A stretch of DNA of 64,000 nucleotides from Alkalinema pantanalense (GCF_050753345.1 NZ_JBLZFX010000023.1:4785-68784), one strand, 5' to 3'. Shown: positions 18,370 to 28,069, numbered from the stretch's first letter. Notes: generated by a model not told the origin, from the letters alone. Numbers and translations are program-made.

Positions 18370-19069
18370 CCACCAAATCACAGAGCCTGTTGCAAGGTAT
18401 CGCGATGGAATCCACGCCAGGATTTCGTTTAATATTGTGAGTTATTGTGACTCATAGTAGCTACCTGTTGCAGTCTGGGTAGAATAATGATATCTAGGAA
18501 AGCCTTAGAGGGAATCATCCCAAGTTTCACTGGGTGGCATGGAGCCATGCTCCACTGTCATTCTACGTTTTACCACCGGGATTGCATGAATTATGCACAA
18601 ATAAGGTTCATAAATCTAGAATAACGGCGATTTCTCCTTCAATTTTCTCCTTTTTGTCCTTCGTTGATCATTCTACCCATCCTCATCCTGCTTACGATTG
18701 CACAATACGATTGCACACGTTTTAGTTGTGATTGCGTTGTGATTGCGTTGTGATTGCGTTTCGATTAGTTGTGATCGCGTTGTGATTGCGTTGTGATTAA
18801 GTCGTGATTCATTGCGATCGAGCCCCCTAGACCCCGCATCACAGGGGATTGAGGCACAACCTTGAACCATGGGTAGAACGCACTCCTCGTACTCTTCAAC
18901 TGGGTTGAAATAGGCTTCTTATGGATGACCTGACTGTTTTTGGACGAAAGGAAATAATGGCCCGTGGTGCAGCACTGCGCCAAGTTGCAAAGGGGCTACC
19001 CCGATAAATGACAGCCGTTGACCCCTTAAACCTGTGTGTGGGCTCTGTGAATGATCCCTGGGAGTGATG
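18370..19069. other. 700-bp intergenic region upstream of the kinase cluster
   Basis: No believable ORF. It holds an 11-bp repeat array (18726-18820), an imperfect palindrome near 18530-18553, and presumably the promoter of the kinase cluster. Short frames crossing the array only translate the repeat. Confidence 0.6.
18726..18820. repeat. 11-bp direct-repeat array, about 9 copies
   Basis: TTGTGATTGCG is repeated three times exactly (18726-18758), followed by six variant copies of 9-11 bp, all keeping the TGTGAT/CGATT core and a near 11-bp pitch. The pitch is close to one helical turn, so every copy faces the same side of the DNA. It lies ~250 bp before the kinase cluster. Confidence 0.85.
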
Positions 19070-21268
19070 ATGAGAAATACCCATTTTAGTGAACTAGATC
19101 AACTGCGAGAACAGGTTGCTACCCTTGAGCAACTGCAATCCCTTTATGAACAGGAATCAATTAAGAAAACCCTTCAATTAGAGCAAGCATTACAGGCATT
19201 ACATGAACAGAATCAATATTTAGAACAAATTTCGCAGGAACTGACGGGCTTATCGACCTTCCAACAGGCCATTTTAGATAGCGCTAACTTTGCCATTATT
19301 TCCACGGATCTGAATGGCACTATTCAATCCTTTAACGTTGCCGCCGAGCGGCTATTAGGGTACACAGCGGCGGAAGTGGTGGGCAAAGTGACGCCCGCGC
19401 TGATTCATGATGGCCAAGAGGTGGTCGATCGATCACGGCGGTTATCCATCGAGTTGGAAACTTCGATCGAACCTGGCTTTGAAGTCTTTGTCGCGAGGGC
19501 CAAGCGGGGACAAATTTCGGAGGAAGAGTGGACCTATATTCGCAAAGATGGGTCACGGTTCCCTGTGCTGCTTTCGATTACGGCCATTCGGAAGGAGCAC
19601 GATGAAATTACGGGATTTCTGGGCATTGCCAAGGATATTACCGCTCAAAAACAAGCGGAACAGAAACTCCAGGATATCAACGCTGCTCTAAATCAGACTG
19701 CCATTGTCGCGATTACCGATGCCCAAGGAATCATTACCTTTGTCAATGACAAGTTCTGTGAAATCTCCCAATATCAGCGGGAAGAATTGCTTGGGCAAAC
19801 TCACCAAGTTGTGAATTCGGGGTACCATTCCCGTCAGTTTTTTGCAGAGATGTGGCGCACGATCGCCCAGGGCCATACTTGGCGGGGCGAAATCAAAAAC
19901 CAAGCCAAAGATGGATCCGACTATTGGGTGGACACTACGATCGTGCCATTTCTGGATACTCAAGGTAGACCCTATCAATACTTAGCCATTCGCACCGATA
20001 TCACCGCCAAGAAAAACGCGGAAGCAGAGTTACAAAAGCTCTCTCTGATTGCCAGTAAAACCGATAACGTGGTCATTGTCACGGATGCCCAAGGCTATAT
20101 TGAATGGGTCAATGATGGTTTTTACCGCGTCACGGGCTACCAATTGGAGGAGGTGGTCGGTTGTAAACCGGGAAATATTTTGCAAGGGCCAGATACCGCC
20201 TCAGCCACCATCGCCGAGATTCGTCAATCCCTCATCCAGCAGCAACCCTTCTCGGGCGAGATTTTGAACTATCACAAAGATGGCACGCCCTATTGGATTC
20301 TGTTACAGATTAATCCGATTTTTGCTGAATCTGGCCAATTGACGCATTTCATTGCGATCGAAAGTGAAATTACCGATCGCAAACGGATGGAAACACATTT
20401 GCAAAACGAGGTGGAGGAACGTCAACGGGCTGTTCAAGAGCTGCATCAATTAGCAGAGCAGTTAGAAATTAGTAACCGTGAACTCCAGGATTTTGCCTAT
20501 GTTTCTTCCCACGATTTACAGGAACCCCTGCGCAAAATTCAGGCTTTTGGCGATCGCTTAAAAGCGACCTGCCATGACTCGCTGAATGACAAGGGACAAG
20601 ATTATTTAGAGCGGATGTTGAATGCGGCCAGTCGTGCCCAAGTTTTGATTAATGATTTGTTAGCCTTTTCTCGGGTCACAACCAAGGGCCAGCCGTTTGA
20701 ATCTGTGAATTTGGAGGAGGTACTAGAAGGGGTATTGTCTGATCTCGAGATTCGGATTGAGAAAACGGAAGCCACGATCGATTGCGATCCGCTCCCGATT
20801 GTGCAAGCCGATCCCCTACAAATGCGCCAAATTCTGCAAAACTTACTGAGTAACGCCCTCAAGTTCTGCCGCGAAGACAGCGCCCCCAAAATTCAGGTGC
20901 GATCGCAAATCATGACCAAAAATAACCAAGCTTGGTGTGAATTAAGGATTATCGATAACGGCATTGGCTTTGAACAGAAATATACCGATCGTATTTTCCA
21001 CATTTTCCAACGTCTCCATGGACGCGGCACCTATGAAGGCACGGGGATTGGCTTGGCAATCTGCCGTAAAATTGCAGAACGCCACGGCGGAACCTTAACC
21101 GCTGAAAGCCAACCCGATCAAGGTGCAACGTTTATCTTCACCTTGCCGCTAAAGTCTGCCCCAATGGAGCCTGTCCCAATGGAGTCTCTTCCGATAGAAT
21201 CTATCCCGGTGGAGTCTCTCCTGACAGCTTCTGGAAACCATTTACCCCAAAGAAATGACCATGGCTAA
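19070..21268 (+). CDS. Multi-PAS sensor histidine kinase
   Basis: Translation probably starts at ATG 19070: GGAG at 19061-19064 gives proper spacing, better than the GTG or ATG just before. The product is 732 residues. An N-terminal coiled coil (1-60) leads into three PAS/PAC units (about 65-190, 200-315, 320-440), a short coil, then a phytochrome-type HisKA (FAYVSSHDLQEPLRKI, His481) and an HATPase domain (NLLSNALKF, DNGIGF, GTGIGLAI). It has no membrane segment, so it is a soluble sensor. The gene overlaps the next response regulator by 14 bp, making that its likely partner. Its kinase core is a close paralogue of the one at 21817. Confidence 0.95.
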   Translation: MRNTHFSELDQLREQVATLEQLQSLYEQESIKKTLQLEQALQALHEQNQYLEQISQELTGLSTFQQAILDSANFAIISTDLNGTIQSFNVAAERLLGYTAAEVVGKVTPALIHDGQEVVDRSRRLSIELETSIEPGFEVFVARAKRGQISEEEWTYIRKDGSRFPVLLSITAIRKEHDEITGFLGIAKDITAQKQAEQKLQDINAALNQTAIVAITDAQGIITFVNDKFCEISQYQREELLGQTHQVVNSGYHSRQFFAEMWRTIAQGHTWRGEIKNQAKDGSDYWVDTTIVPFLDTQGRPYQYLAIRTDITAKKNAEAELQKLSLIASKTDNVVIVTDAQGYIEWVNDGFYRVTGYQLEEVVGCKPGNILQGPDTASATIAEIRQSLIQQQPFSGEILNYHKDGTPYWILLQINPIFAESGQLTHFIAIESEITDRKRMETHLQNEVEERQRAVQELHQLAEQLEISNRELQDFAYVSSHDLQEPLRKIQAFGDRLKATCHDSLNDKGQDYLERMLNAASRAQVLINDLLAFSRVTTKGQPFESVNLEEVLEGVLSDLEIRIEKTEATIDCDPLPIVQADPLQMRQILQNLLSNALKFCREDSAPKIQVRSQIMTKNNQAWCELRIIDNGIGFEQKYTDRIFHIFQRLHGRGTYEGTGIGLAICRKIAERHGGTLTAESQPDQGATFIFTLPLKSAPMEPVPMESLPIESIPVESLLTASGNHLPQRNDHG

Positions 21269-21716
21269 CAAAAGAAAAAGCATCACAATCTTAGTCGCAG
21301 AAGACGATGAGGACGATCGGTTTCTGATGCAAGAGGCGCTAGAAGAAAATCGCCTTGCTAACGATCTGCATTTCGTCGTGGATGGGGAAGAGTTAATGGA
21401 TTATTTGCTCCATCGCGGGGCCTATCATGATCCCAAAACCGCACCCCGCCCCAGTTTAATTCTCTTAGATTTGAATATGCCACGGAAGGACGGTCGTGAA
21501 GCCCTCAAGGAAATCAAAGCTGATCCTGAATTACGGCAAATTCCCATTGTGGTACTCACCACCTCCAAGGCGGAAGAAGATATTCTGCGTACCTATGATT
21601 TGGGGGTCAGTTCATTCATAGCTAAGCCAGTGGTGTTTGAATCCATGGTGCAAATTATGAAAATGCTGGGCACCTATTGGTTTGAAATTGTCGAGTTACC
21701 CGATCGAGCCTCCTAA
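21255..21716 (+). CDS. Rcp1-type single-domain response regulator
   Basis: The 153-residue protein is one receiver domain: acidic pair EDDEDD, phospho-acceptor Asp72 in LLDLNMPRKDG, then Thr and Lys switch residues in VVLTTS and IAKPV. The ending TYWFEIVELP is typical of the Rcp1 family, which partners phytochrome-like kinases. It has no DNA-binding domain, so it relays phosphate or acts by protein contact. It overlaps the upstream kinase gene by 14 bp. ATG 21261 is an alternative start two codons in. Confidence 0.95.
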   Translation: MTMANKRKSITILVAEDDEDDRFLMQEALEENRLANDLHFVVDGEELMDYLLHRGAYHDPKTAPRPSLILLDLNMPRKDGREALKEIKADPELRQIPIVVLTTSKAEEDILRTYDLGVSSFIAKPVVFESMVQIMKMLGTYWFEIVELPDRAS

Positions 21717-21782
21717 ACCACCCTCGCGATCCTTGCCCCTTCGCTCCCATATTGCACACCAGAGCTTGTCCATCATTACATT

Positions 21783-21812
21783 CAAGAACCGCACACCCAA
21801 GAACCGCACACA
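21783..21812. repeat. 15-bp tandem repeat in leader, 2 copies
   Basis: CAAGAACCGCACACC and CAAGAACCGCACACA lie head to tail and end 4 bp before the ATG at 21817. Confidence 0.85.
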
Positions 21813-21816
21813 AGCT

Positions 21817-23142
21817 ATGACTGATGCAGGAAACCTTACACAACTGACAGGCTGCGATTTGGCACTCCAGCAACAACTGACCCAATCCACCTTGTTGGCC
21901 TCCGTCCTCCAAAGAATTCGCAGCTCCCTGGAGCTAGACCAGATTTTAACGACGATCGTGGAAGAAGTTAGAAGCTTCCTTCAGGCCGATCGGGTGGTGG
22001 TGTTCCAAGTGTTTGCCGACGGCACCAGCAAAGCCACTGCGGAATCGGTCGGGGAATCCTGGGGCAGTATTTTTGAAGTCACCTTTCCTCCGGAAGCCTT
22101 TCCCCAGAGCTGCTACAACAGTTATCTGAACGGCAGAATTACCCGCATTTGCGATCGGGAGCAGGCGGAGATTGTGGACTACATGCGCGGGTTTATGGCG
22201 ACCTTTGATGTGCAGGCGTGGCTTTCGATCCCGATTATTTTGGGCGATCGGCTCTGGGGACTGATCCTCTCCCATCAATGTTCTCAGCCGCGCAAGTGGC
22301 AGGATTGGGAAGTCGCTTTCATGCGTCAATTGGCAAGACAACTGGAAATTCCTTTAGAGCAAGCGGAACTCTATCGTTGTTTGCAGGTAGAACTGGAGGA
22401 ACGGAAAAAAGTGGAAGCGGAGTTACGGGAACTCACAGAACGCCTAGAGCGTAGCAATAAGGAGTTGGAAAGCTTTGCCTATGTGTCTTCCCATGATTTA
22501 CAAGAACCCCTGCGCAAAATTCAAGCCTTTGGCGATCGGCTGAACAGTCGATCGCGTCATTTACTAGACGAAAAAAGTCAAGACTACCTACAGCGCATGC
22601 TGAACGCAGCCAACCGCGCTCAAGTGCTGATTGACAACCTGCTTACCTTTTCGCGGGTGACCACCAAAAATCAACCCTTTACAGCGGTCAATTTACGAGA
22701 TGTCATTGATGGAGTGTTGTCCGACCTAGAAATTCGCATTGAACGAGTGGGCGGAACTGTTGAGGTGGGTGAATTGCCTAGGATTGAAGCCGATCCTCAG
22801 CAAATGCGTCAACTGTTTCAAAATCTGTTAGGCAATGCCCTTAAATTCAGCCACGAGGGGGTGCCGCCAGTGGTCAGGGTCACTGCAACCGTGGAACAGG
22901 AAAAGGTGAAGATCTCTGTCGCCGATAACGGGATTGGATTTGAGGAAAAGTATCACGATCGCATCTTTGAAGTATTTCAACGCCTCCATGGTCGATCGGA
23001 CTATGAAGGAACGGGCATTGGCCTCTCGATTTGCCGCAAAATTGTAGAACGCCACCGAGGAACGATCGTTCCCTACAGTCAACCCGGTGCCGGAGCCACC
23101 TTTGTCATCACCTTACCCCTGCAACAGCAGGCTCCGATTTAA
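21817..23142 (+). CDS. GAF sensor histidine kinase
   Basis: I start at ATG 21817 (MTDAGNLTQL), because the longer frame reads through the response regulator end and a 15-bp leader repeat. The 441-residue product has a GAF domain of the phytochrome/cyanobacteriochrome type (about 35-195). The usual bilin-binding Cys-His appears replaced by a run DYMRGFMATF, so a bilin is not expected. The kinase core has HisKA FAYVSSHDLQEPLRKI (His226) and HATPase DNGIGF and GTGIGLSI. That core is nearly the same as in the upstream multi-PAS kinase, so the two arose by duplication and then took different sensors. Confidence 0.92.
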   Translation: MTDAGNLTQLTGCDLALQQQLTQSTLLASVLQRIRSSLELDQILTTIVEEVRSFLQADRVVVFQVFADGTSKATAESVGESWGSIFEVTFPPEAFPQSCYNSYLNGRITRICDREQAEIVDYMRGFMATFDVQAWLSIPIILGDRLWGLILSHQCSQPRKWQDWEVAFMRQLARQLEIPLEQAELYRCLQVELEERKKVEAELRELTERLERSNKELESFAYVSSHDLQEPLRKIQAFGDRLNSRSRHLLDEKSQDYLQRMLNAANRAQVLIDNLLTFSRVTTKNQPFTAVNLRDVIDGVLSDLEIRIERVGGTVEVGELPRIEADPQQMRQLFQNLLGNALKFSHEGVPPVVRVTATVEQEKVKISVADNGIGFEEKYHDRIFEVFQRLHGRSDYEGTGIGLSICRKIVERHRGTIVPYSQPGAGATFVITLPLQQQAPI

Positions 23143-23312
23143 TAAGAAATTTCTAGCAGGAACTTTACTGCGCGGGTTATGACCTAGGCTGATCCTTGGG
23201 GATGCCCTTGAGGTATCCCGGTTCTCGAGCACCCTTTATTACCATCAAGTTGTCCATCTTTCGCCCCTATGATTCGATCCACAACCGTTCTGCCTCTCCA
23301 ACGAGTTCATCC

Positions 23313-24443
23313 ATGGCTACAGAGATTTGCCGAGTTTTATTGGTCGATGATGACGAAGATGACTACATTGTCACCCGAGATTTTTTGAGTGAGGCCGAGC
23401 AGGTTGTCTTCAAACTTACCTGGGTAGATCACTACAAGGCTGGACTCGCAGAAATTAGCCAAAATCGTCATGATGTCTACTTGTTAGATTTTCGTCTAGG
23501 GAAGGAAAATGGGCTGGAACTTTTACAAGCTGCGTTGCAATTGGGCTGTAAAAAACCAATTATTTTGTTAACCGGGGTAGGAGATCACGACATTGATCAG
23601 AAGGTGATGGCAGCGGGGGCGTCAGATTACTTAGTGAAGGGCAAAACTTTGAGTGCAACCCTGTTGGAACGTTCGATTTTGCATGCGATCGAACGGAAGC
23701 GATCGGAACTGCGACAAAATCAACTGGTGGCAGAGTTAGCGATCGCAAATCAAGAACTGAAGGACTTTGCCTACATCGTATCCCACGATCTCAAAGCCCC
23801 CCTACGAGGCATCGCATCCTTAGCCGACTGGTTGTTGCGGGATTATGCCGATCGCTTGGATGAAGACGGGCAGGAAATGCTGCAACTGATGCGAGGTCGG
23901 GTAAGGCGCATGGGGACTTTAATCGACGGCGTCTTGCAATATTCTCGGGTGGGCCGAGTCCGAGACGAAAAAACCGAGGTTGATCTGAACCAACTCGTGG
24001 CGGAGGTGATTGATATGGTTGCTGTGCCAGGAGAGATGAAGATTATGATTGAGACCACGTTACCGACGGTTTTGGTGGAACGCACCCGGATTCAGCAAGT
24101 CTTTCAAAATTTGATTAGCAATGCGGTCAAGTATATGGGCAAACCCGAGGGCACCATTCGAATTGGTCATACCCAGGAAGAAAACTTCTGGCAATTTTTT
24201 GTTGCAGACACAGGCATTGGTATTGAGGAACGACATTTTGACAAAGTATTCCAAATTTTCCAAACCCTAGTACCCCGAGATAAATCGGAAAGTACAGGCG
24301 TCGGCTTAGCGATTGTCAAAAAAATTGTTGAACTCTATGGTGGACAACTCTGGCTCCAATCTAAAGTGGGCCAAGGGAGTACGTTCTTTTTTACCCTGCC
24401 CTATGGTCTTTCTGATTCAAACTGCCTGATTGAGGATGTATGA
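23313..24443 (+). CDS. Receiver-first histidine kinase (REC-HisKA-HATPase)
   Basis: The start is set at ATG 23313 (MATEICRVLLVDDDEDD). The 376-residue product has an N-terminal receiver with Asp59 in LLDFRLG, then a HisKA (FAYIVSHDLKAPLRGI, His158) and an HATPase with DTGIGI and GVGLAI. Receiver-first kinases take phosphate from another kinase and change their own output, so it probably sits mid-way in the relay. The gene overlaps the next receiver gene by ATGA (4 bp), a sign of translational coupling. Confidence 0.93.
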   Translation: MATEICRVLLVDDDEDDYIVTRDFLSEAEQVVFKLTWVDHYKAGLAEISQNRHDVYLLDFRLGKENGLELLQAALQLGCKKPIILLTGVGDHDIDQKVMAAGASDYLVKGKTLSATLLERSILHAIERKRSELRQNQLVAELAIANQELKDFAYIVSHDLKAPLRGIASLADWLLRDYADRLDEDGQEMLQLMRGRVRRMGTLIDGVLQYSRVGRVRDEKTEVDLNQLVAEVIDMVAVPGEMKIMIETTLPTVLVERTRIQQVFQNLISNAVKYMGKPEGTIRIGHTQEENFWQFFVADTGIGIEERHFDKVFQIFQTLVPRDKSESTGVGLAIVKKIVELYGGQLWLQSKVGQGSTFFFTLPYGLSDSNCLIEDV

Positions 24444-24865
24444 AACGTTCTGACCCTATTCTGCTGGTAGAAGACGATCGGATCGATGTCCTTAACGTCA
24501 AACGAGGACTTCGCGAGATTCAGGCCACCAACCCATTGTATGTCGTAGAAGATGGCGAAGAAGCTTTAGAATTTTTACGGAATGCCCAGAATCCTAAACC
24601 TGCTCTAATTTTACTAGATCTGAATATGCCCCGTATGAATGGATTAGAGTTACTTCAAGTGCTCAAAGGTGATCCAGTGTTAAAGATGATTCCGGTGATT
24701 ATTCTTACAACTTCCCAGGAGGAAAAAGATCGACAAGAAAGTTTTAGGCTGAGTGTTGCAGGATATATGGTTAAACCCTTAGATTACGAAAACTTTCTAG
24801 AAATTCTACAGGCTATTTACCAATACTGGCTACTCAGCCAATCTCCCAACGAGATGAGTTCATAG
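24440..24865 (+). CDS. Rcp1-type single-domain response regulator
   Basis: The 141-residue receiver has VEDDRID, Asp60 in LLDLNMPRMNG, ILTTS and a Lys in MVKPLD. Its end (YQYWLLSQSP) follows the Rcp1 pattern. It starts inside the stop of the receiver-kinase gene at 23313, its likely phosphodonor. No output domain is present. The next gene begins 135 bp later after a leader repeat, so a second promoter is possible there. Confidence 0.94.
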   Translation: MKRSDPILLVEDDRIDVLNVKRGLREIQATNPLYVVEDGEEALEFLRNAQNPKPALILLDLNMPRMNGLELLQVLKGDPVLKMIPVIILTTSQEEKDRQESFRLSVAGYMVKPLDYENFLEILQAIYQYWLLSQSPNEMSS

Positions 24866-24929
24866 TGAACTATCTAGTATTCTATGGTTAATTAATCAAG
24901 AACTAAGCTTCCTGGCTGTTTTGCTACTG

Positions 24930-24989
24930 TTTCACACTGACTTGTTTTACGCTGACTTGTTTCGCACTGACTTGTTTCGCACTTACCCT
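24930..24989. repeat. 15-bp tandem repeat in leader, 4 copies
   Basis: Units TTTCACACTGACTTG, TTTTACGCTGACTTG, TTTCGCACTGACTTG and TTTCGCACTTACCCT fill 24930-24989 and end 11 bp before the ATG at 25001. There is no Shine-Dalgarno sequence between them and the start. Confidence 0.9.
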
Positions 24990-25000
24990 CTAACATTCCT

Positions 25001-27799
25001 ATGAGCTCTGCTGCTGCTCCATCCATCAAAGTTCTACTAGTGGAAGACGATGTCATTGATCAATTGGCTTTTACTCGTTGCGTCAAGCAGACGTTTCTTC
25101 CCTATCAATATACCGTAGCAACTTCTCTGGCGGAGGCGCAATCTGTTTTAGCCCAAGACTCCTTTGATGTCGCAATTCTGGATTTCCATTTAGGGGATGG
25201 AACGGCTTTGGAGCTCGTGGAACAAGTCCAGGCCCATAAGCTACCCTTCATTATTGCAACGGGCAGCGGTGATGAAGAAATTGCAGTACGCTTAATGCAA
25301 CAGGGAGCTTACGATTATTTAATTAAAGACCCCGATCGCAATTATCTTAAAATCCTATCTACCACAGTTGATAAAGCGATCGCGCGGAAACAGGCTGAAG
25401 AACTGATTCAATTACTAACCCACGCCGTCCAGCATGTGCGCGATGGCATTTATATTGCGGATCAAGACAATCGCTTACTGTTTATTAATCAATCCCTAGC
25501 AGCCATTTGTAACTGTTCTCCGGCTGCGGCGATCGGGCGATCGATGCAAGTCCTCAACCAGCCAGCCCTCACCCAACTGGTCACGGCGAGGGCTGCTGAT
25601 TTTGATCAGTTAGCCTCGGATACAGAAGTCGAAATTTGGGATTCCAGTGGCGTAGCCAGCCCCATGCTACTCTCGGAATCTCACTTAGCTCAACCGGGCG
25701 GCCATCTTCTGCGGATTGGAATTCTGCGGAACATTAGTTCCCTGAAGCAAGTGGAGCAAGATCTTCGCATCGCCCGAGAAGAGCTAGAACGGAAAGTGGA
25801 AGAACGCACGGCTCAACTCCAACAGGCCAATCAGGCATTAGAAGAACTCAATACGGAACTGGAACATCGAGTTGCCCTACGAACAGCAGAATTACAAGAG
25901 CGGGAAGCCCAACTTCAGGACTTTCTCGACAATGCCAACGACTTGATTCAAAGTGTTGCGCTTACAACGGGTTGTTTGGAATATGTCAACAAAGCATGGC
26001 GAGAAACCCTGGGCTACACAGAGGCCGAAGTTCAGGCAATGACGCTATTTGATGTGCTACATCCCACTTGCCAAATTCACTATCAAGCCATGATTGACTC
26101 CATGCAAGCGGGAACGTTATTCAGAGTTGAACAAGTTGAACTAACGTTGATTACGAAAGACCAGCGTAAAGTGTTGGTGGAAGGCAGTATTAACTGTCGC
26201 TACGAGGCCGATCGACCCGTTGCCACCCGTGCCATTTTGCGCGATATTACCGATCGTCGCCAAGCAGAACAAGCGTTGCAGAATAGCGAAAAATTCTTGG
26301 ATTCTATTATCGAAAATATTCCCAATATGATTTGTGTGAAGGAAGCCAAGGATTTGCGGTTTGTGCGATTTAATAAGGCGGGAGAGGAACTTTTAGGCTA
26401 TCCGCGAGAAGCGTTAATTGGCAAAAATAACTATAATTTGTTCGCCCCGGAAGAGGCAGATGAATTTACAGCCCAAGATCGAGCAGTTTTAGCCTCTCAA
26501 CAAGTTTCAGAGCTCCTAGAAAATGAAATTCACACCCATCATCAAGGCGTACGCTTCCTCCATACCAAAAAGTTAGCCATTGCCGATGAAGAAGGCAATC
26601 CGCAATATTTGTTAAGCATTTCTGAAGATGTCACCGATCGCAAACAGATTGAACAGGCGATGAAACGCCAACTGGCAGCTATAGAAGCGGCGATCGATGG
26701 CATTGCCATTTTACAAAATGATACTTATATCTATCTCAATCAAGCCCATTTGTCACTGTTTGGTTACGAGCAACCAGAGGAACTCTTGGGCCAAAGTTGG
26801 CGAATGTTATACAGTCCAGAGGAAATCGAACGGTTTGGGCAAGAAGTGTTGCCTGTATTAGGGCGCGATCGATCCTGGCAGGGCGAAGCGATCGCGACTC
26901 GAAAAGATGGTACGCAATTTGCAGAGGGGCTCTCCCTCACATTAACCGACGAAGGCTTAATGATTTGTGTCTGTCGGGATATCAGCGATTACAAAGAGTA
27001 TGAAGCACAGTTACAACAAACGAATGAACAATTAGCTCGCGCCACCCGATTAAAGGATGAATTTCTTGCAAATATGAGCCATGAACTCCGGACTCCCTTG
27101 AATGCAATTTTAGGCATGACGGAAGGCTTACAAGATGCCGTGTTTGGTGAGATTAATCCGCTACAACTCAAAGCTCTGAACACGATCGAACGCAGCAGCA
27201 ATCACTTACTGGAATTGATCAATGATATTTTAGATCTCGCTAAAATTGAAGCAGGTCAAGTCACATTAGAGTGTTCAACCACCCCAATTAATCAGCTTTG
27301 CCAATCCAGCTTAGTCTTTATTCGGCAACAGGCGTTAAAGAAACAAATTCAACTTCAAGTGACAATTCCCAAGGGACTGCCGGATCTGTGGGTGGATGAG
27401 CGACGAATGCGCCAGGTACTGATTAATCTTCTAACGAATGCAGTGAAATTTACGCCGGAAGGCGGAACCATTACTCTAGAAGTAAGTGCGGTAGCAACCA
27501 CGGCAACGATGTCCACCGCCGCCATTCAGTTTGCTGTCATTGATACTGGCATTGGCATTGCTCCAGAGAATATCAAAAAGCTATTCCAACCGTTTATCCA
27601 AGTGGACAGCGCCTTGAATCGGCAGTACCAAGGCACGGGGCTAGGACTCTCCTTAGTCAAACGTATTGTGGAAATGCATGGTGGGGAAGTAGGGCTCCAC
27701 AGCCAAGTGGGCGAAGGGAGTTGCTTTACGATTACTCTTCCCCTCGCTGAGCTTGCTCATCCATTCACTGCAACAGCACCCGATTTAGATCCCAATTGA
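25001..27799 (+). CDS. Hybrid multi-PAS histidine kinase with N-terminal receiver
   Basis: The 932-residue product starts with a receiver (VEDDVID, Asp61 in ILDFHLG), then a PAS-like unit (about 135-250), a long coiled coil (250-305), three further PAS/PAC units (about 305-425, 430-550, 555-670), HisKA (FLANMSHELRTPLNAI, His694) and HATPase (NLLTNAVKF, DTGIGI, GTGLGLSL). Its HisKA is of the common type and differs from the phytochrome-type cores upstream, so it joined the cluster separately. No membrane segment is visible. It closes the cluster; no DNA-binding regulator is encoded with it. Confidence 0.94.
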   Translation: MSSAAAPSIKVLLVEDDVIDQLAFTRCVKQTFLPYQYTVATSLAEAQSVLAQDSFDVAILDFHLGDGTALELVEQVQAHKLPFIIATGSGDEEIAVRLMQQGAYDYLIKDPDRNYLKILSTTVDKAIARKQAEELIQLLTHAVQHVRDGIYIADQDNRLLFINQSLAAICNCSPAAAIGRSMQVLNQPALTQLVTARAADFDQLASDTEVEIWDSSGVASPMLLSESHLAQPGGHLLRIGILRNISSLKQVEQDLRIAREELERKVEERTAQLQQANQALEELNTELEHRVALRTAELQEREAQLQDFLDNANDLIQSVALTTGCLEYVNKAWRETLGYTEAEVQAMTLFDVLHPTCQIHYQAMIDSMQAGTLFRVEQVELTLITKDQRKVLVEGSINCRYEADRPVATRAILRDITDRRQAEQALQNSEKFLDSIIENIPNMICVKEAKDLRFVRFNKAGEELLGYPREALIGKNNYNLFAPEEADEFTAQDRAVLASQQVSELLENEIHTHHQGVRFLHTKKLAIADEEGNPQYLLSISEDVTDRKQIEQAMKRQLAAIEAAIDGIAILQNDTYIYLNQAHLSLFGYEQPEELLGQSWRMLYSPEEIERFGQEVLPVLGRDRSWQGEAIATRKDGTQFAEGLSLTLTDEGLMICVCRDISDYKEYEAQLQQTNEQLARATRLKDEFLANMSHELRTPLNAILGMTEGLQDAVFGEINPLQLKALNTIERSSNHLLELINDILDLAKIEAGQVTLECSTTPINQLCQSSLVFIRQQALKKQIQLQVTIPKGLPDLWVDERRMRQVLINLLTNAVKFTPEGGTITLEVSAVATTATMSTAAIQFAVIDTGIGIAPENIKKLFQPFIQVDSALNRQYQGTGLGLSLVKRIVEMHGGEVGLHSQVGEGSCFTITLPLAELAHPFTATAPDLDPN

Positions 27800-28069
27800 G
27801 ATCTAGCACCCACTTCCCCAGAAACCCATCTGTGAAAACAGAGATAGGAGGCATTGCGCGATCGCGTCCTTTTCTACGTTTTTGTAATGCAAGAGCGATC
27901 GACTTTTTAGGTGACCCGTGGGCAGTCGTTCTGATGCTTCTTACCTGAGTCATGTTTCTGCTGTTGCACGGGGTTTGGGGGCATTGCGCGGGGCTCTCTG
28001 TACCGTTCAAAATCACTGCTTTGACATCGGGAAAGTGTTCGAGGAATTCCTTATATCAAATCGCGATCG

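Noticed and set aside
18673..18870. 65-codon frame with repeated HNAITT
   Set aside because: It merely translates the 11-bp repeat array; 11 is not a multiple of three and all frames look alike.
24930..24989. CRISPR-like array
   Set aside because: Units are 15 bp, contiguous and without spacers. The same holds for the 11-bp array at 18726 and the 17-bp repeat at 56217.
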